This document shows, piece by piece, positions 34,025 to 45,800 of a stretch of 64,000 nt of DNA. The first letter of the stretch is position 1. The number at the start of each line of letters is the position of its first letter. The notes beneath the pieces are model-generated. The model made no database searches and was not told the DNA's origin. It saw only the letters and a program-made list of their open reading frames with translations. This stretch comes from Salminus brasiliensis (Eukaryota > Chordata > Actinopteri > Characiformes > Bryconidae): positions 841,980 to 905,979 of the forward strand of contig NC_132901.1 of NCBI RefSeq assembly GCF_030463535.1, given 5' to 3'. The translations under genes and the position numbers were made by a program.

Positions 34025-37000
34025 TTAAGGGCGAGTGTGTGTGAGTTAGGCACTCAGTTAGCACTGTGCTAATGGTTTGAGGCGAGTGTGTGTGATTAAG
34101 GCACTCAGTTAGCACTGTGCTAATAGTTTGAGGCGAGTGTGTGTGATTAGGGCACTCAGTTAGCACTGTGCTAATAGTTTGAGGCGAGTGTGTGTGATTA
34201 AGGCACTCAGTTAGCACTGTGCTAATAGTTTGAGGCGAGTGTGTGTGATTAGGGCACTCAGTTAGCACTGTGCTAATAGTTTGAGGCGAGTGTGTGTGAT
34301 TAAGGCACTCAGTTAGCACTGTGCTAATGGTTTGAGGCGAGAGTGTGTGATTAAGGCACTCAGTTAGCACTGTGCTAATGGTTTGAGGCGAGAGTGTGTG
34401 ATTAGGGCACTCAGTTAGCACTGTGCTAATAGTTTGAGGCGAGTGTGTGTGATTAAGGCACTCAGTTAGCACTGTGCTAATGGTTTGAGGCGAGAGTGTG
34501 TGATTAAGGCACTCAGTTAGCACTGTGCTAATAGTTTGAGGCGAGTGTGTGTGAGTTAAGCACTCAGTTAGCACTGTGCTAATGGTTTGAGGCGAGTGTG
34601 TGTGATTAAGGCACTCAGTTAGCACTGTGCTAATAGTTTGAGGCGAGTGTGTGTGATTAAGGCACTCAGTTAGCACTGTGCTAATGGTTTGAGGCGAGAG
34701 TGTGTGATTAAGGCACTCAGTTAGCACTGTGCTAATGGTTTGAGGCGAGTGTGTGTGATTAAGGCACTCAGTTAGCACTGTGCTAATGGTTTGAGGCGAG
34801 AGTGTGTGATTAAGGCACTCAGTTAGCACTGTGCTAATGGTTTGAGGCGAGAGTGTGTGATTAAGGCACTCAGTTAGCACTGTGCTAATAGTTTGAGGCG
34901 AGTGTGTGTGATTAAGGCACTCAGTTAGCACTGTGCTAATAGTTTGAGGCGAGTGTGTGTGTGATTAAGGCACTCAGTTAGCACTGTGCTAATAGTTTGA
35001 GGCGAGTGTGTGTGATTAAGGCACTCAGTTAGCACTGTGCTAATGGTTTGAGGCGAGAGTGTGTGATTAAGGCACTCAGTTAGCACTGTGCTAATGGTTT
35101 GAGGCGAGTGTGTGTGATTAAGGCACTCAGTTAGCACTGTGCTAATGGTTTGAGGCGAGAGTGTGTGATTAAGGCACTCAGTTAGCACTGTGCTAATGGT
35201 TTGAGGCGAGAGTGTGTGATTAAGGCACTCAGTTAGCACTGTGCTAATAGTTTGAGGCGAGTGTGTGTGATTAAGGCACTCAGTTAGCACTGTGCTAATA
35301 GTTTGAGGCGAGTGTGTGTGATTAAGGCACTCAGTTAGCACTGTGCTAATAGTTTGAGGCGAGTGTGTGTGATTAAGGCACTCAGTTAGCACTGTGCTAA
35401 TAGTTTGAGGCGAGTGTGTGTGATTAAGGCACTCAGTTAGCACTGTGCTAATAGTTTGAGGCGAGTGTGTGTGATTAAGGCACTCAGTTAGCACTGTGCT
35501 AATGGTTTGAGGCGAGAGTGTGTGATTAAGGCACTCAGTTAGCACTGTGCTAATAGTTTGAGGCGAGTGTGTGTGAGTTAGGCACTCAGTTAGCACTGTG
35601 CTAATGGTTTGAGGCGAGTGTGTGTGATTAAGGCACTCAGTTAGCACTGTGCTAATAGTTTGAGGCGAGTGTGTGTGATTAAGGCACTCAGTTAGCACTG
35701 TGCTAATAGTTTGAGGCGAGTGTGTGTGATTAAGGCACTCAGTTAGCACTGTGCTAATAGTTTGAGGCGAGTGTGTGTGATTAAGGCACTCAGTTAGCAC
35801 TGTGCTAATAGTTTGAGGCGAGTGTGTGTGATTAGGGCACTCAGTTAGCACTGTGCTAATGGTTTGAGGCGAGTGTGTGTGATTAAGGCACTCAGTTAGC
35901 ACTGTGCTAATAGTTTGAGGCGAGTGTGTGTGAGTTAAGCACTCAGTTAGCACTGTGCTAATGGTTTGAGGCGAGTGTGTGTGATTAAGGCACTCAGTTA
36001 GCACTGTGCTAATAGTTTGAGGCGAGTGTGTGTGATTAAGGCACTCAGTTAGCACTGTGCTAATGGTTTGAGGCGAGTGTGTGTGAGTTAGGCACTCAGT
36101 TAGCACTGTGCTAATAGTTTGAGGCGAGAGTGTGTGATTAAGGCACTCAGTTAGCACTGTGCTAATAGTTTGAGGCGAGTGTGTGTGATTAAGGCACTCA
36201 GTTAGCACTGTGCTAATAGTTTGAGGCGAGTGTGTGTGATTAGGGCACTCAGTTAGCACTGTGCTAATGGTTTGAGGCGAGTGTGTGTGATTAAGGCACT
36301 CAGTTAGCACTGTGCTAATAGTTTGAGGCGAGTGTGTGTGAGTTAAGCACTCAGTTAGCACTGTGCTAATGGTTTGAGGCGAGTGTGTGTGATTAAGGCA
36401 CTCAGTTAGCACTGTGCTAATAGTTTGAGGCGAGTGTGTGTGATTAAGGCACTCAGTTAGCACTGTGCTAATGGTTTGAGGCGAGTGTGTGTGAGTTAGG
36501 CACTCAGTTAGCACTGTGCTAATAGTTTGAGGCGAGAGTGTGTGATTAAGGCACTCAGTTAGCACTGTGCTAATAGTTTGAGGCGAGTGTGTGTGATTAA
36601 GGCACTCAGTTAGCACTGTGCTAATAGTTTGAGGCGAGTGTGTGTGATTAAGGCACTCAGTTAGCACTGTGCTAATAGTTTGAGGCGAGTGTGTGTGATT
36701 AAGGCACTCAGTTAGCACTGTGCTAATAGTTTGAGGCGAGTGTGTGTGATTAAGGCACTCAGTTAGCACTGTGCTAATAGTTTGAGGCGAGTGTGTGTGA
36801 TTAAGGCACTCAGTTAGCACTGTGCTAATGGTTTGAGGCGAGTGTGTGTGATTAAGGCACTCAGTTAGCACTGTGCTAATAGTTTGAGGCGAGTGTGTGT
36901 GATTAAGGCACTCAGTTAGCACTGTGCTAATAGTTTGAGGCGAGTGTGTGTGTGATTAAGGCACTCAGTTAGCACTGTGCTAATAGTTTGAGGCGAGTGT

Positions 37001-38170
37001 GTGTGATTAGGGCACTCAGTTAGCACTGTGCTAATAGTTTGAGGCGAGTGTGTGTGATTAAGGCACTCAGTTAGCACTGTGCTAATAGTTTGAGGCGAGT
37101 GTGTGTGATTAGGGCACTCAGTTAGCACTGTGCTAATAGTTTGAGGCGAGTGTGTGTGATTAAGGCACTCAGTTAGCACTGTGCTAATAGTTTGAGGCGA
37201 GTGTGTGTGATTAAGGCACTCAGTTAGCACTGTGCTAATAGTTTGAGGCGAGTGTGTGTGATTAAGGCACTCAGTTAGCACTGTGCTAATAGTTTGAGGC
37301 GAGTGTGTGTGAGTTAGGCACTCAGTTAGCACTGTGCTAATAGTTTGAGGCGAGTGTGTGTGAGTTAGGCACTCAGTTAGCACTGTGCTAATAGTTTGAG
37401 GCGAGTGTGTGTGATTAAGGCACTCAGTTAGCACTGTGCTAATAGTTTGAGGCGAGTGTGTGTGATTAAGGCACTCAGTTAGCACTGTGCTAATAGTTTG
37501 AGGCGAGTGTGTGTGATTAAGGCACTCAGTTAGCACTGTGCTAATAGTTTGAGGCGAGAGTGTGTGATTAAGGCACTCAGTTAGCACTGTGCTAATAGTT
37601 TGAGGCGAGTGTGTGTGATTAAGGCACTCAGTTAGCACTGTGCTAATAGTTTGAGGCGAGTGTGTGTGATTAAGGCACTCAGTTAGCACTGTGCTAATAG
37701 TTTGAGGCGAGTGTGTGTGATTAAGGCACTCAGTTAGCACTGTGCTAATAGTTTGAGGCGAGTGTGTGTGATTAAGGCACTCAGTTAGCACTGTGCTAAT
37801 AGTTTGAGGCGAGTGTGTGTGATTAAGGCACTCAGTTAGCACTGTGCTAATAGTTTGAGGCGAGTGTGTGTGATTAAGGCACTCAGTTAGCACTGTGCTA
37901 ATGGTTTGAGGCGAGTGTGTGTGATTAAGGCACTCAGTTAGCACTGTGCTAATAGTTTGAGGCGAGAGTGTGTGATTAAGGCACTCAGTTAGCACTGTGC
38001 TAATAGTTTGAGGCGAGTGTGTGTGAGTTAGGCACTCAGTTAGCACTGTGCTAATAGTTTGAGGCGAGTGTGTGTGAGTTAGGCACTCAGTTAGCACTGT
38101 GCTAATGGTTTGAGGCGAGTGTGTGTGAGTTAGGCACTCAGTTAGCACTGTGCTAATGCTTTGAGGCGAG
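34025..38170. repeat. 51-bp satellite-like array, about 81 copies
   Basis: Core GCACTCAGTTAGCACTGTGC then TAATAGTTTGAGGCGAGTGT and a GTGTGATTAAG tail. Copies are nearly identical, with three or four variant sites. Higher-order structure includes a variant set repeated every 408 bp (8 units; 35932 and 36340) and a 2-bp insertion recurring after 39 units (34961 and 36952). The minus strand stays open for over 1300 codons in three segments because 51 is divisible by three; no protein is inferred. Confidence 0.97.
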
Positions 38171-39800
38171 TGTATGTTAGCTAACTTCCCTGAGACTCTA
38201 AGGCTGTGACTGAATGGACCCCTACTCCCTCATTAGTGCCCTTCATCAACACCAGTTTAGTATTAGCACAATGCATTCTGGTCCATGTTCAGCTCATGTA
38301 GCCCTCAAAATCGCGCTCAAATTTACTTTATGATTCTGACATTTGTTCTGAGACCTCCCCCTGACTGTGATTGGTCCTAATCAACGGCTAGTTTATTTAG
38401 AGACCTCCCCCTGACTGTGATTGGTCCTAACCTCTACCTAGTTTATTCAGAGACCTCCCCCTGACTGTGATTGGTTCAGTGGCTATTGTAACCATCACTG
38501 GCTTATTAGGCTCCATTTTGATTGAAGTCTGTTACATAGTAACAAAAAGACTCGCAATGCATTCTGGTCCACGTTCAGCTCTGGTCCACGCTGTACAGTA
38601 AAACAAAAAGACCAGTGCATTGTGGGAAATTGTAGTTCCCTCTAATTCGCACTGGAATCCCACTTTGCGATTCGGACACCAGGAGAAAAATGGCTGACTT
38701 TTTTCGGCCACAGCCCAAGAATTTAAGTATTAGTCCATAATGCAATTACGTGACTCGCAGAGTTTAACTGCCGAAGTTTAACCCTTTGACGTCCACCTGA
38801 AGAGGTTCCCCAGTCAATTTTACTACACCTAATTAATTACAAGAGTGAAAATGTAGATACATGAACTCCCTGCGGGGAGTGAAGTTCCAGGTCGTTTAAA
38901 AGAAAAAAGGCGAGTTTGAATCTTGAGATCCCTTGAGTGTTTCCGAAGACTTGCAGCACTGTTGAGTGTTCCCCCGCCCAACACAGTCCAGCCAACACCA
39001 GCTAAACGCCGGATCTGCTACAGCTGTGACCTTTAGGGGTCCAAGCACTGACCCTGATCCAAGACTAAAACTAATTGTGCAGACCAACCCTGAAGTTCAA
39101 GAGCCATGAGATTTGGTGGATTGGGAAACCTTCCAACCACTAATTTACCTAAGAGTGATGAGCTCGATTGGCCTAAAGGTGGCGCTACAGTTCAGCATTT
39201 TACAGTACAGTACAGTTTAGTCTGGACTAAGGTCACATAAGCTTCCTAAGCAGATAATGCTAATGTTTTAACATGTATGCTAACAAAACAGTGTTCACTA
39301 AGGATGCACTAGCAGGCTTGTAAGCTAACTCTAACCCTAATGTTTATGCCACCCCTGCCCCCCATGCCACCCAAGGTCGCACTAGCTGGTGTAGTACGTA
39401 GGATGCAAGTACGGTTCCATCCTTACTTGGATAATGCTAGCTGGCTTGATCTAAGCAGCCAACGCTAACATTTTTAGCATGATCAACACCTTCCAAGTCA
39501 AGGCATTGCTGTGCAGTGCTGTGGCTCTCCAGGACTGGATCTGCTAGGCTTTGGTAAGTGAAGGGTCCCTGTTAATGTCTCCGAATGGTCACCCATTTGT
39601 TCCATTTTCCAGTTGGACCACATCGCCACCATGGTTTAACGTCCTTCTTTATGGACTTTCAAGTACATCTCGGTCTGATGATCCACCGGTGAGTAGATCA
39701 ATATAAAAGCTTGGTCAGAAAAGGTCCAGTGTAAACATAACAGCAGCCGCAGAAGATCACTGTGAAAACGGTAACGGTGAGTACAGATTGGAAGGCTCCA
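38171..39800. other. Intergenic, includes a short CCAAT-box-like repeat
   Basis: At 38345-38480 three direct copies of GACCTCCCCCTGACTGTGAT followed by TGGT occur at ~58-bp spacing; the same unit reappears in b4galt1 intron 5. Otherwise no exon or RNA gene recognised; part of it may be b4galt1 3'UTR. Confidence 0.5.
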
Positions 39801-39805
39801 GAAGA

Positions 39806-42800
39806 TCAAGGCTTGCCGATATCTACAATGATTTTGGTGAACAGCTTGTCCTTCTCGATTTTCAACACTTTGTAGGTCAGTGAGTTGATGCCATCGCTGT
39901 CCATGGTTTCTCTCGTGTGAGCGATTCGGTGAAACCTAGGCAACAGAAGACACTGTGAGAAAGATTCCTGCACGTCCTGGTGCTACACCCCTCAGCCTGG
40001 CAGTATGAGCTTTAACGTTGTGGTGTGCACCTACCGCTAAACAGAACCCCTAAGTCCAGTTTGCTCCCCATCTTCATCTTATTTGTTACGTGACCTCCCC
40101 TTGACCGTGATTGGTCCTAATCTCCACCTTGAAATGTGCTCCTCCTTGTTTTGAAACCTCCTCCTGTAATTGGTCCTTTTCCTGATCTCCTTCTAACTGT
40201 GATTGGTGCCAATCTGAGACCTCCCCCTGTGATTGGTTCTAATCAATGTCTTGTTTCTTCTGAGACATGCCCCTTGACTGTGATTAGTCCTAATCTCCAC
40301 CTTCTTTGTTCTGAGACCTCCCCCTGACTGTGATTAGTCCTAATCACAGAATCTTCATTGGTTCTGAGACCTCCCTTGACGGTGATTGGTCCTAATCATT
40401 GTTCTGAGACCTCTTCATGGATGTAATGGGTTCTAATCTCCGCCTTGTTTGTTTTAAGACCTCCCCCTGACTGTAATTGGGCTTAATATTTGTTTTGAGC
40501 CCACGCCCCTCCCCCTCATTTTTTTGAGACCTTCCCACAATTGTGATTGGTCCTAATTGGTCCTAATCTCCACCCTCTTTGAACTGAGACCTCCCCCTGA
40601 CTGTGATTGGTCCTATTGACTGCCTTGTTTGTTCTGAGACATTCCCTATAATTACCTCTGAGGATTTGGTTCATTCATTTTGTCTCTATCGTGCCGAATC
40701 ATCTTACACCGTCCAGTAACCCCGTCAGTCCGAGAGATGGACATCCCCCGAAACGTCAACCTGCAAAAAAAACAACAACCCAAAAAACGAAGTTGTGAGA
40801 CGTTTGGTCAGACGTCGTAATTTGTCACACAATAGACTGCTTTTACTACAGTCGCCACAAGGGTGCAGGACCTTGCAGAAGATGGCATGCTGCTGTTCTG
40901 ACCTGTTGTAGATGTCATCGTCCTCCCCACCCCAGCCCCAGTAGTTGTTGGGGAAGCCGTTGATTTTTAGGTACTGCTCTTTACTCATTGCAGACACGCC
41001 GCCGAAATACTGGACATAAGGTAACCTGCGTTCACACAAAACACCACAAAAAAATCAGTTACTTTGTTGAAACATGCAAGCGTCTACCTGCCACCTACCT
41101 GCCATCGACCTGCTATAGAGACCGTTACGTTTCCTGTTATGATTAAGAACACTGTGCTTTGGTGTGTTTATTTAAAAATATGGGTATCTGGTTAAAGCAG
41201 GTGGCTTAGCTCTACAGGGGTTGTTTGACTCAAATGGGTGGATTCCATGGATACTGCGAGGCAACGTGGCTGGTCATAGCAGAGGTGGCGCTAGCCATTT
41301 GGTGAGAGAGTAGATTTGGGCATATGGTGGGAAGGTCAATCTGGCAATTTAGTGGTGAAGTAGATCTGGTAGGCGAGTAGATCTGTCAATTTATTGGGAA
41401 AGTAGATCTGGTAGGTGAGATGATCTGGCAATTTATTGGGAAAGTAGATCTGGTAGGTGAGATGATCTGGCAATTTATTGGGAAAGTAGATCTGGTAGGT
41501 GAGATGATCTGGCAATTTATTGGGAAAGTAGATTTGGTAGGCAAGTAGATCTGGCAATTTGGTGAAAAAGTAGATCTGGTAGGCAAGCAGATCTGGTAGG
41601 CAAGTAGATCTGGCAATTTAGTTGGAAAGTAGATCTGGTAGGCAAGTAGATCTGGTAGGCAAGTAGATCTGGCAATTTAGTTGGAAAGTAGACCTGGTAC
41701 GCAAGTAGATATGGTAGGCAAGTAGATCTGGTAATTTGGTGGAAAAGTAGATCTGGTAGGCAAGTAGATCTGGCAATTTAGTGGGAAAATAGATCTGGTA
41801 GGCAGGTAGATCTGGCAATTTGGTGGAAAAGTAGATCTGGTAGGTGAGTAGATCTGGCAATTTGGTGGGAAAGCAGATCTGGTAGCATGGTCAAAAAACA
41901 GCAATATAGAGAAGAGGTAGATCTGTCGATTAGCAAGTGAAATATGTGGTAAAATAAGTGGTAATGTAGTGGGAAAGAAGATCTCAAAATTTGGTGTGGA
42001 AATAGATTTGGTCATTTGCAGCATTTCTCCTTTAATACGTGAAAGCACATGATCTCTCTTACCCGAACCCAAACTTGTCCATGGCTACTGCGAGGTGACG
42101 TGGCTGGTCAAAGCAGCGGTAGATGTTTCGGTCATCCATAGGTATGAGATCAACATCACTGAAGACAAAACAGTTGTAGTCATACTCCTTAAGAGACTCA
42201 GCATAGCCCACGTTCAGCAGCTTAGCACGGTTAAATGTGTCCTCACCGTCCTACACACACACACACACACACAATCAGCAAAAATATTTCTGTCTAAACA
42301 GAGAAAGACTGACAGACAAACAAAAAACAAATTTTTCTTACTATAGACTCCTATACACTAGAATAGGAGATATTAGTCCATAAACACCTCAATAAACACT
42401 CCTATACACTAGAATAGGAGATATTAGTCTATAAACACCTCAATATACACTCCTATACACTAGAATAGGAGATATTAGTCCATAAACACCCTCAATAAAC
42501 ACTCCTATACACTAGAATAGGAGATATTAGTCCATAAACACCTTATTAAACACTCCTATACACTAGAATAGGATATATTAGTCTATAAACACCTCAATAA
42601 ACACTCCTATACACTAGAATAAGAGATATTAGTCTATACACACCTCAATAAACACTCCTATACACTAGAATAAGAGATATTAGTCTATACACACCTCAAT
42701 AAACACTCCTATACACTAGAATAGGAGATATTAGTCTATAAACACCTCAATAAACACTCCTGTACACTAGAATAGGAGATATTTGTCCATAAACACCTCA

Positions 42801-45800
42801 ATAAACACTCCTATACACTAGAATAGGAGATATTAGTCCATAAACACCTCAATAAACACTCCTATACACTAGAATAGGAGATATTAGTCCATAAACTGCT
42901 CAATAAACACTCCTATACACTAGAATAGGAGATATTAGTCCATAAACACCTCATTAAACACTCCTATACACTAGAATAGGAGATATTAGTCCATAAACAC
43001 CTCATTAAACACTCCTATACACTAGAATAGGAGATATTAGTCTATAAACACCTCAATAAACACTCCTATACACTAGAATAGGACATATTAGTCCATAAAC
43101 ACCTCATTAAACACTCTTATACACTAGAATAGGAGATATTAGTCTATAAACACCTCAATAAACACTCCTATACACTAGAATAGGAGATATTAGTCCACAA
43201 AACACCTCAATAAACACTCCTATACACTAGAATAGGAGATATTAGTCCATAAACACCTCATTAAACACTCCTATACACTAGAATAGGAGATATTAGTCCA
43301 TAAACACCTCATTAAACACTCCTATACACTAGAATAGGAGATATTAGTCTATAAACACCTCATTAAACACTCCTATACACTAGAATAGGAGATATTAGTC
43401 TATAAACACCTCAATAAACACTCTTATACACTAGAATAGGAGATATTAGTCCATAAACACCTCAATAAACACTCCTATACACTAGAATATGATATATTAG
43501 TCCATAAACACCTCATTAAACACTCCTATACACTAGAATATGATATATTAGTCCATAAACACCTCATTAAACACTCCTATACACTAGAATAGGAGATACA
43601 TACACACCAAAGTAAATTAGAAAGTGGTGACAGATGGAATATGTGTAATGTAGCCAACTGTTTAATGAAGGTTATTTCCTGCTAACATGCTTTGCACTGG
43701 CGGACACAGAAATTAAGTCAATTTCTCCTGTAGGCCAGCAGCAAGAATAATGACAAATAGCCCTGGAGGCATGCCTGGACACACCCACCAGGAACCCCTA
43801 CACCTGAACCTGCTGTTCCACTGTGACCAAACAGTGATGTTGTTAAGCGCCTCGGCTGGTATCAGCAGCAAAGGCTAGAGTTTCAAACCACTGATATTTC
43901 AGCACTATTCAGACTGGTCTGACTGCCCATGCTGACCCCTGTCAACCGTCTAAAGCGACAACAATGAACGCCAGAGCATCAGAACTGAACCTCGGCGCGA
44001 CGGAAGATGGTGACCTGGTCAGACAAGTCCTGTTTTCTGGATATGGATGACCTGTTTTTCTGTGGGAAGAAGACCACCAAGTGGAGGGGGTGTGACACTT
44101 TGGTCAGTGTTCTGCTGCGAAACTCCTAGATCCGGGTGTTCAGGTAGACGTCAGTTAGATGCGTGCCAGCACCTGAATATCGTTGGGAATCAGGTACCCC
44201 TCCTGAGCCCAATGGTGTTCCCCAAAGGCAAGGGCCTCTTTCGGGGAGCTGTCCTGTAAAAGTTGTGAGGTGGTTGGAACTCTCTCTCTCTATGAGCATC
44301 AGTGAGACTTGGGCACCCATGGCCTTGCCGCTGGTTCACCGGTTGCCCTTCCTTGAAGCAATTTTGGGCGCATACTGACCACTGCATACTGGGAAAGAAC
44401 ACCTCACAAGACCTGCCTGGTGTTCTGGAGATGTTCAGACCCAGTCGTCTAGAACATCACACTCTGGTTCTCAGATTCTTTCGCTTGCCCATTTTGCCCA
44501 TCCTTCTTCAACTCCTTCATCACCTTCAAGAACTGACTGTTCACTTGCTGCCTAATATGTAGATCCACCCCTCGACAGACAGGACTGGAACCAGATCAGT
44601 TTAATGAATGAATGTAGCTGAGCGGCCACTGTCTTCAAGTTGCGGTATGGTGGAATTCCACCAGGTGAAACCTCAGGTTAACCTCATACCGTGATGCATT
44701 TGGAAAAACAGGTCTGCAGCTATAGTAGCTATGGTAACTATGGCTGTTATTGTTCTTCAACGGCAGGGAACCGAAGAGCCTGATCTGTTTCCTGGTTGAC
44801 TTCGCTGCCACGCCAAGTCATTATCTTTTCAGAAATGGTTCACCGAAGAAGCTTGTCTCCTGTTGTCAAGTTCACACCCCAGTCCATGGTTCTACACAAC
44901 TGCGCCATATCTATCGTTTGCCGTTTGTTTTAGAAGCATATGAAGCCACCTCAAGTCTATTAATGCTGAGTTGTCAGTGGTGTCAGGAACCTTGGGAGGG
45001 ATGGAAGCAACCTGATAAGGGGCCAGCTGGGTCGCAGTATGTCCCTTTGAGATAGTGAGGCTGACAACCACCAACTGGCCAACGAGCCAACTGCGGAACT
45101 ACTGAGGAAACGCTGACATGTTATACACAACGCCCAGTCGCTGACCAGATCTATATGGACAGAAGTAATGGGACACCTCCTCATTTATCGTTTCTTCTGA
45201 AAGCAGCGGTATCAAGTGATTCTGCTTTTGTTGGAGTAACTGTCTCTACTGTCCAGAGAAGAAGACTTTCTACTAGATTGGTTAAGTGTACTGTAGATGT
45301 GATGGTGGGTCAGGAGTGTACTGTAGATGTGATGGTGGGTCAGGAGCGTACTGTAGATGTGATGGTGGGTCAGTCAGGAGTGTACTGTAGATGTGATGGT
45401 GGGTCAGGAGTGTACTGTAGATGTGATGGTGGGTCAGGAGCGTACTGTAGATGTGATGGTGGGTCAGTCAGGAGTGTGCTGTAGATGTGATGGTGGGTCA
45501 GTCAGGAGTGTACTGTAGATGTGATGGTGGGTCAGGAGTGTACTGTAGATGTGATGGTGGGTCAGGAGCGTACTGTAGATGTGATGGTGGGTCAGTCAGG
45601 AGTGTGCTGTAGATGTGATGGTGGGTCAGGAGTGTACTGTAGATGTGATGGTGGGTCAGTCAGGAGTGTACTGTAGATGTGATGGTGGGTCAGTCAGGAG
45701 TGTACTGTAGATGTGATGGTGGGTCAGTCAGGAGCGTACTGTAGATGTGATGGTGGGTCAGTCAGGAGTGTACTGTAGATGTGATGGTGGGTCAGTCAGG

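Noticed and set aside
34002-38148. Three long minus-strand ORFs (309, 665 and 410 codons)
   Set aside because: They are pure translations of the 51-bp array, whose period is divisible by three; no unique sequence, domain or splice signal supports a gene.
31300-38170. CRISPR-like regular repeats
   Set aside because: Units abut directly with no unique spacers, and the genome is a vertebrate's; these are minisatellites.
44047-44562. ORFs resembling transposase fragments
   Set aside because: Parts of a broken, inverted Tc1-like remnant; not an intact gene.
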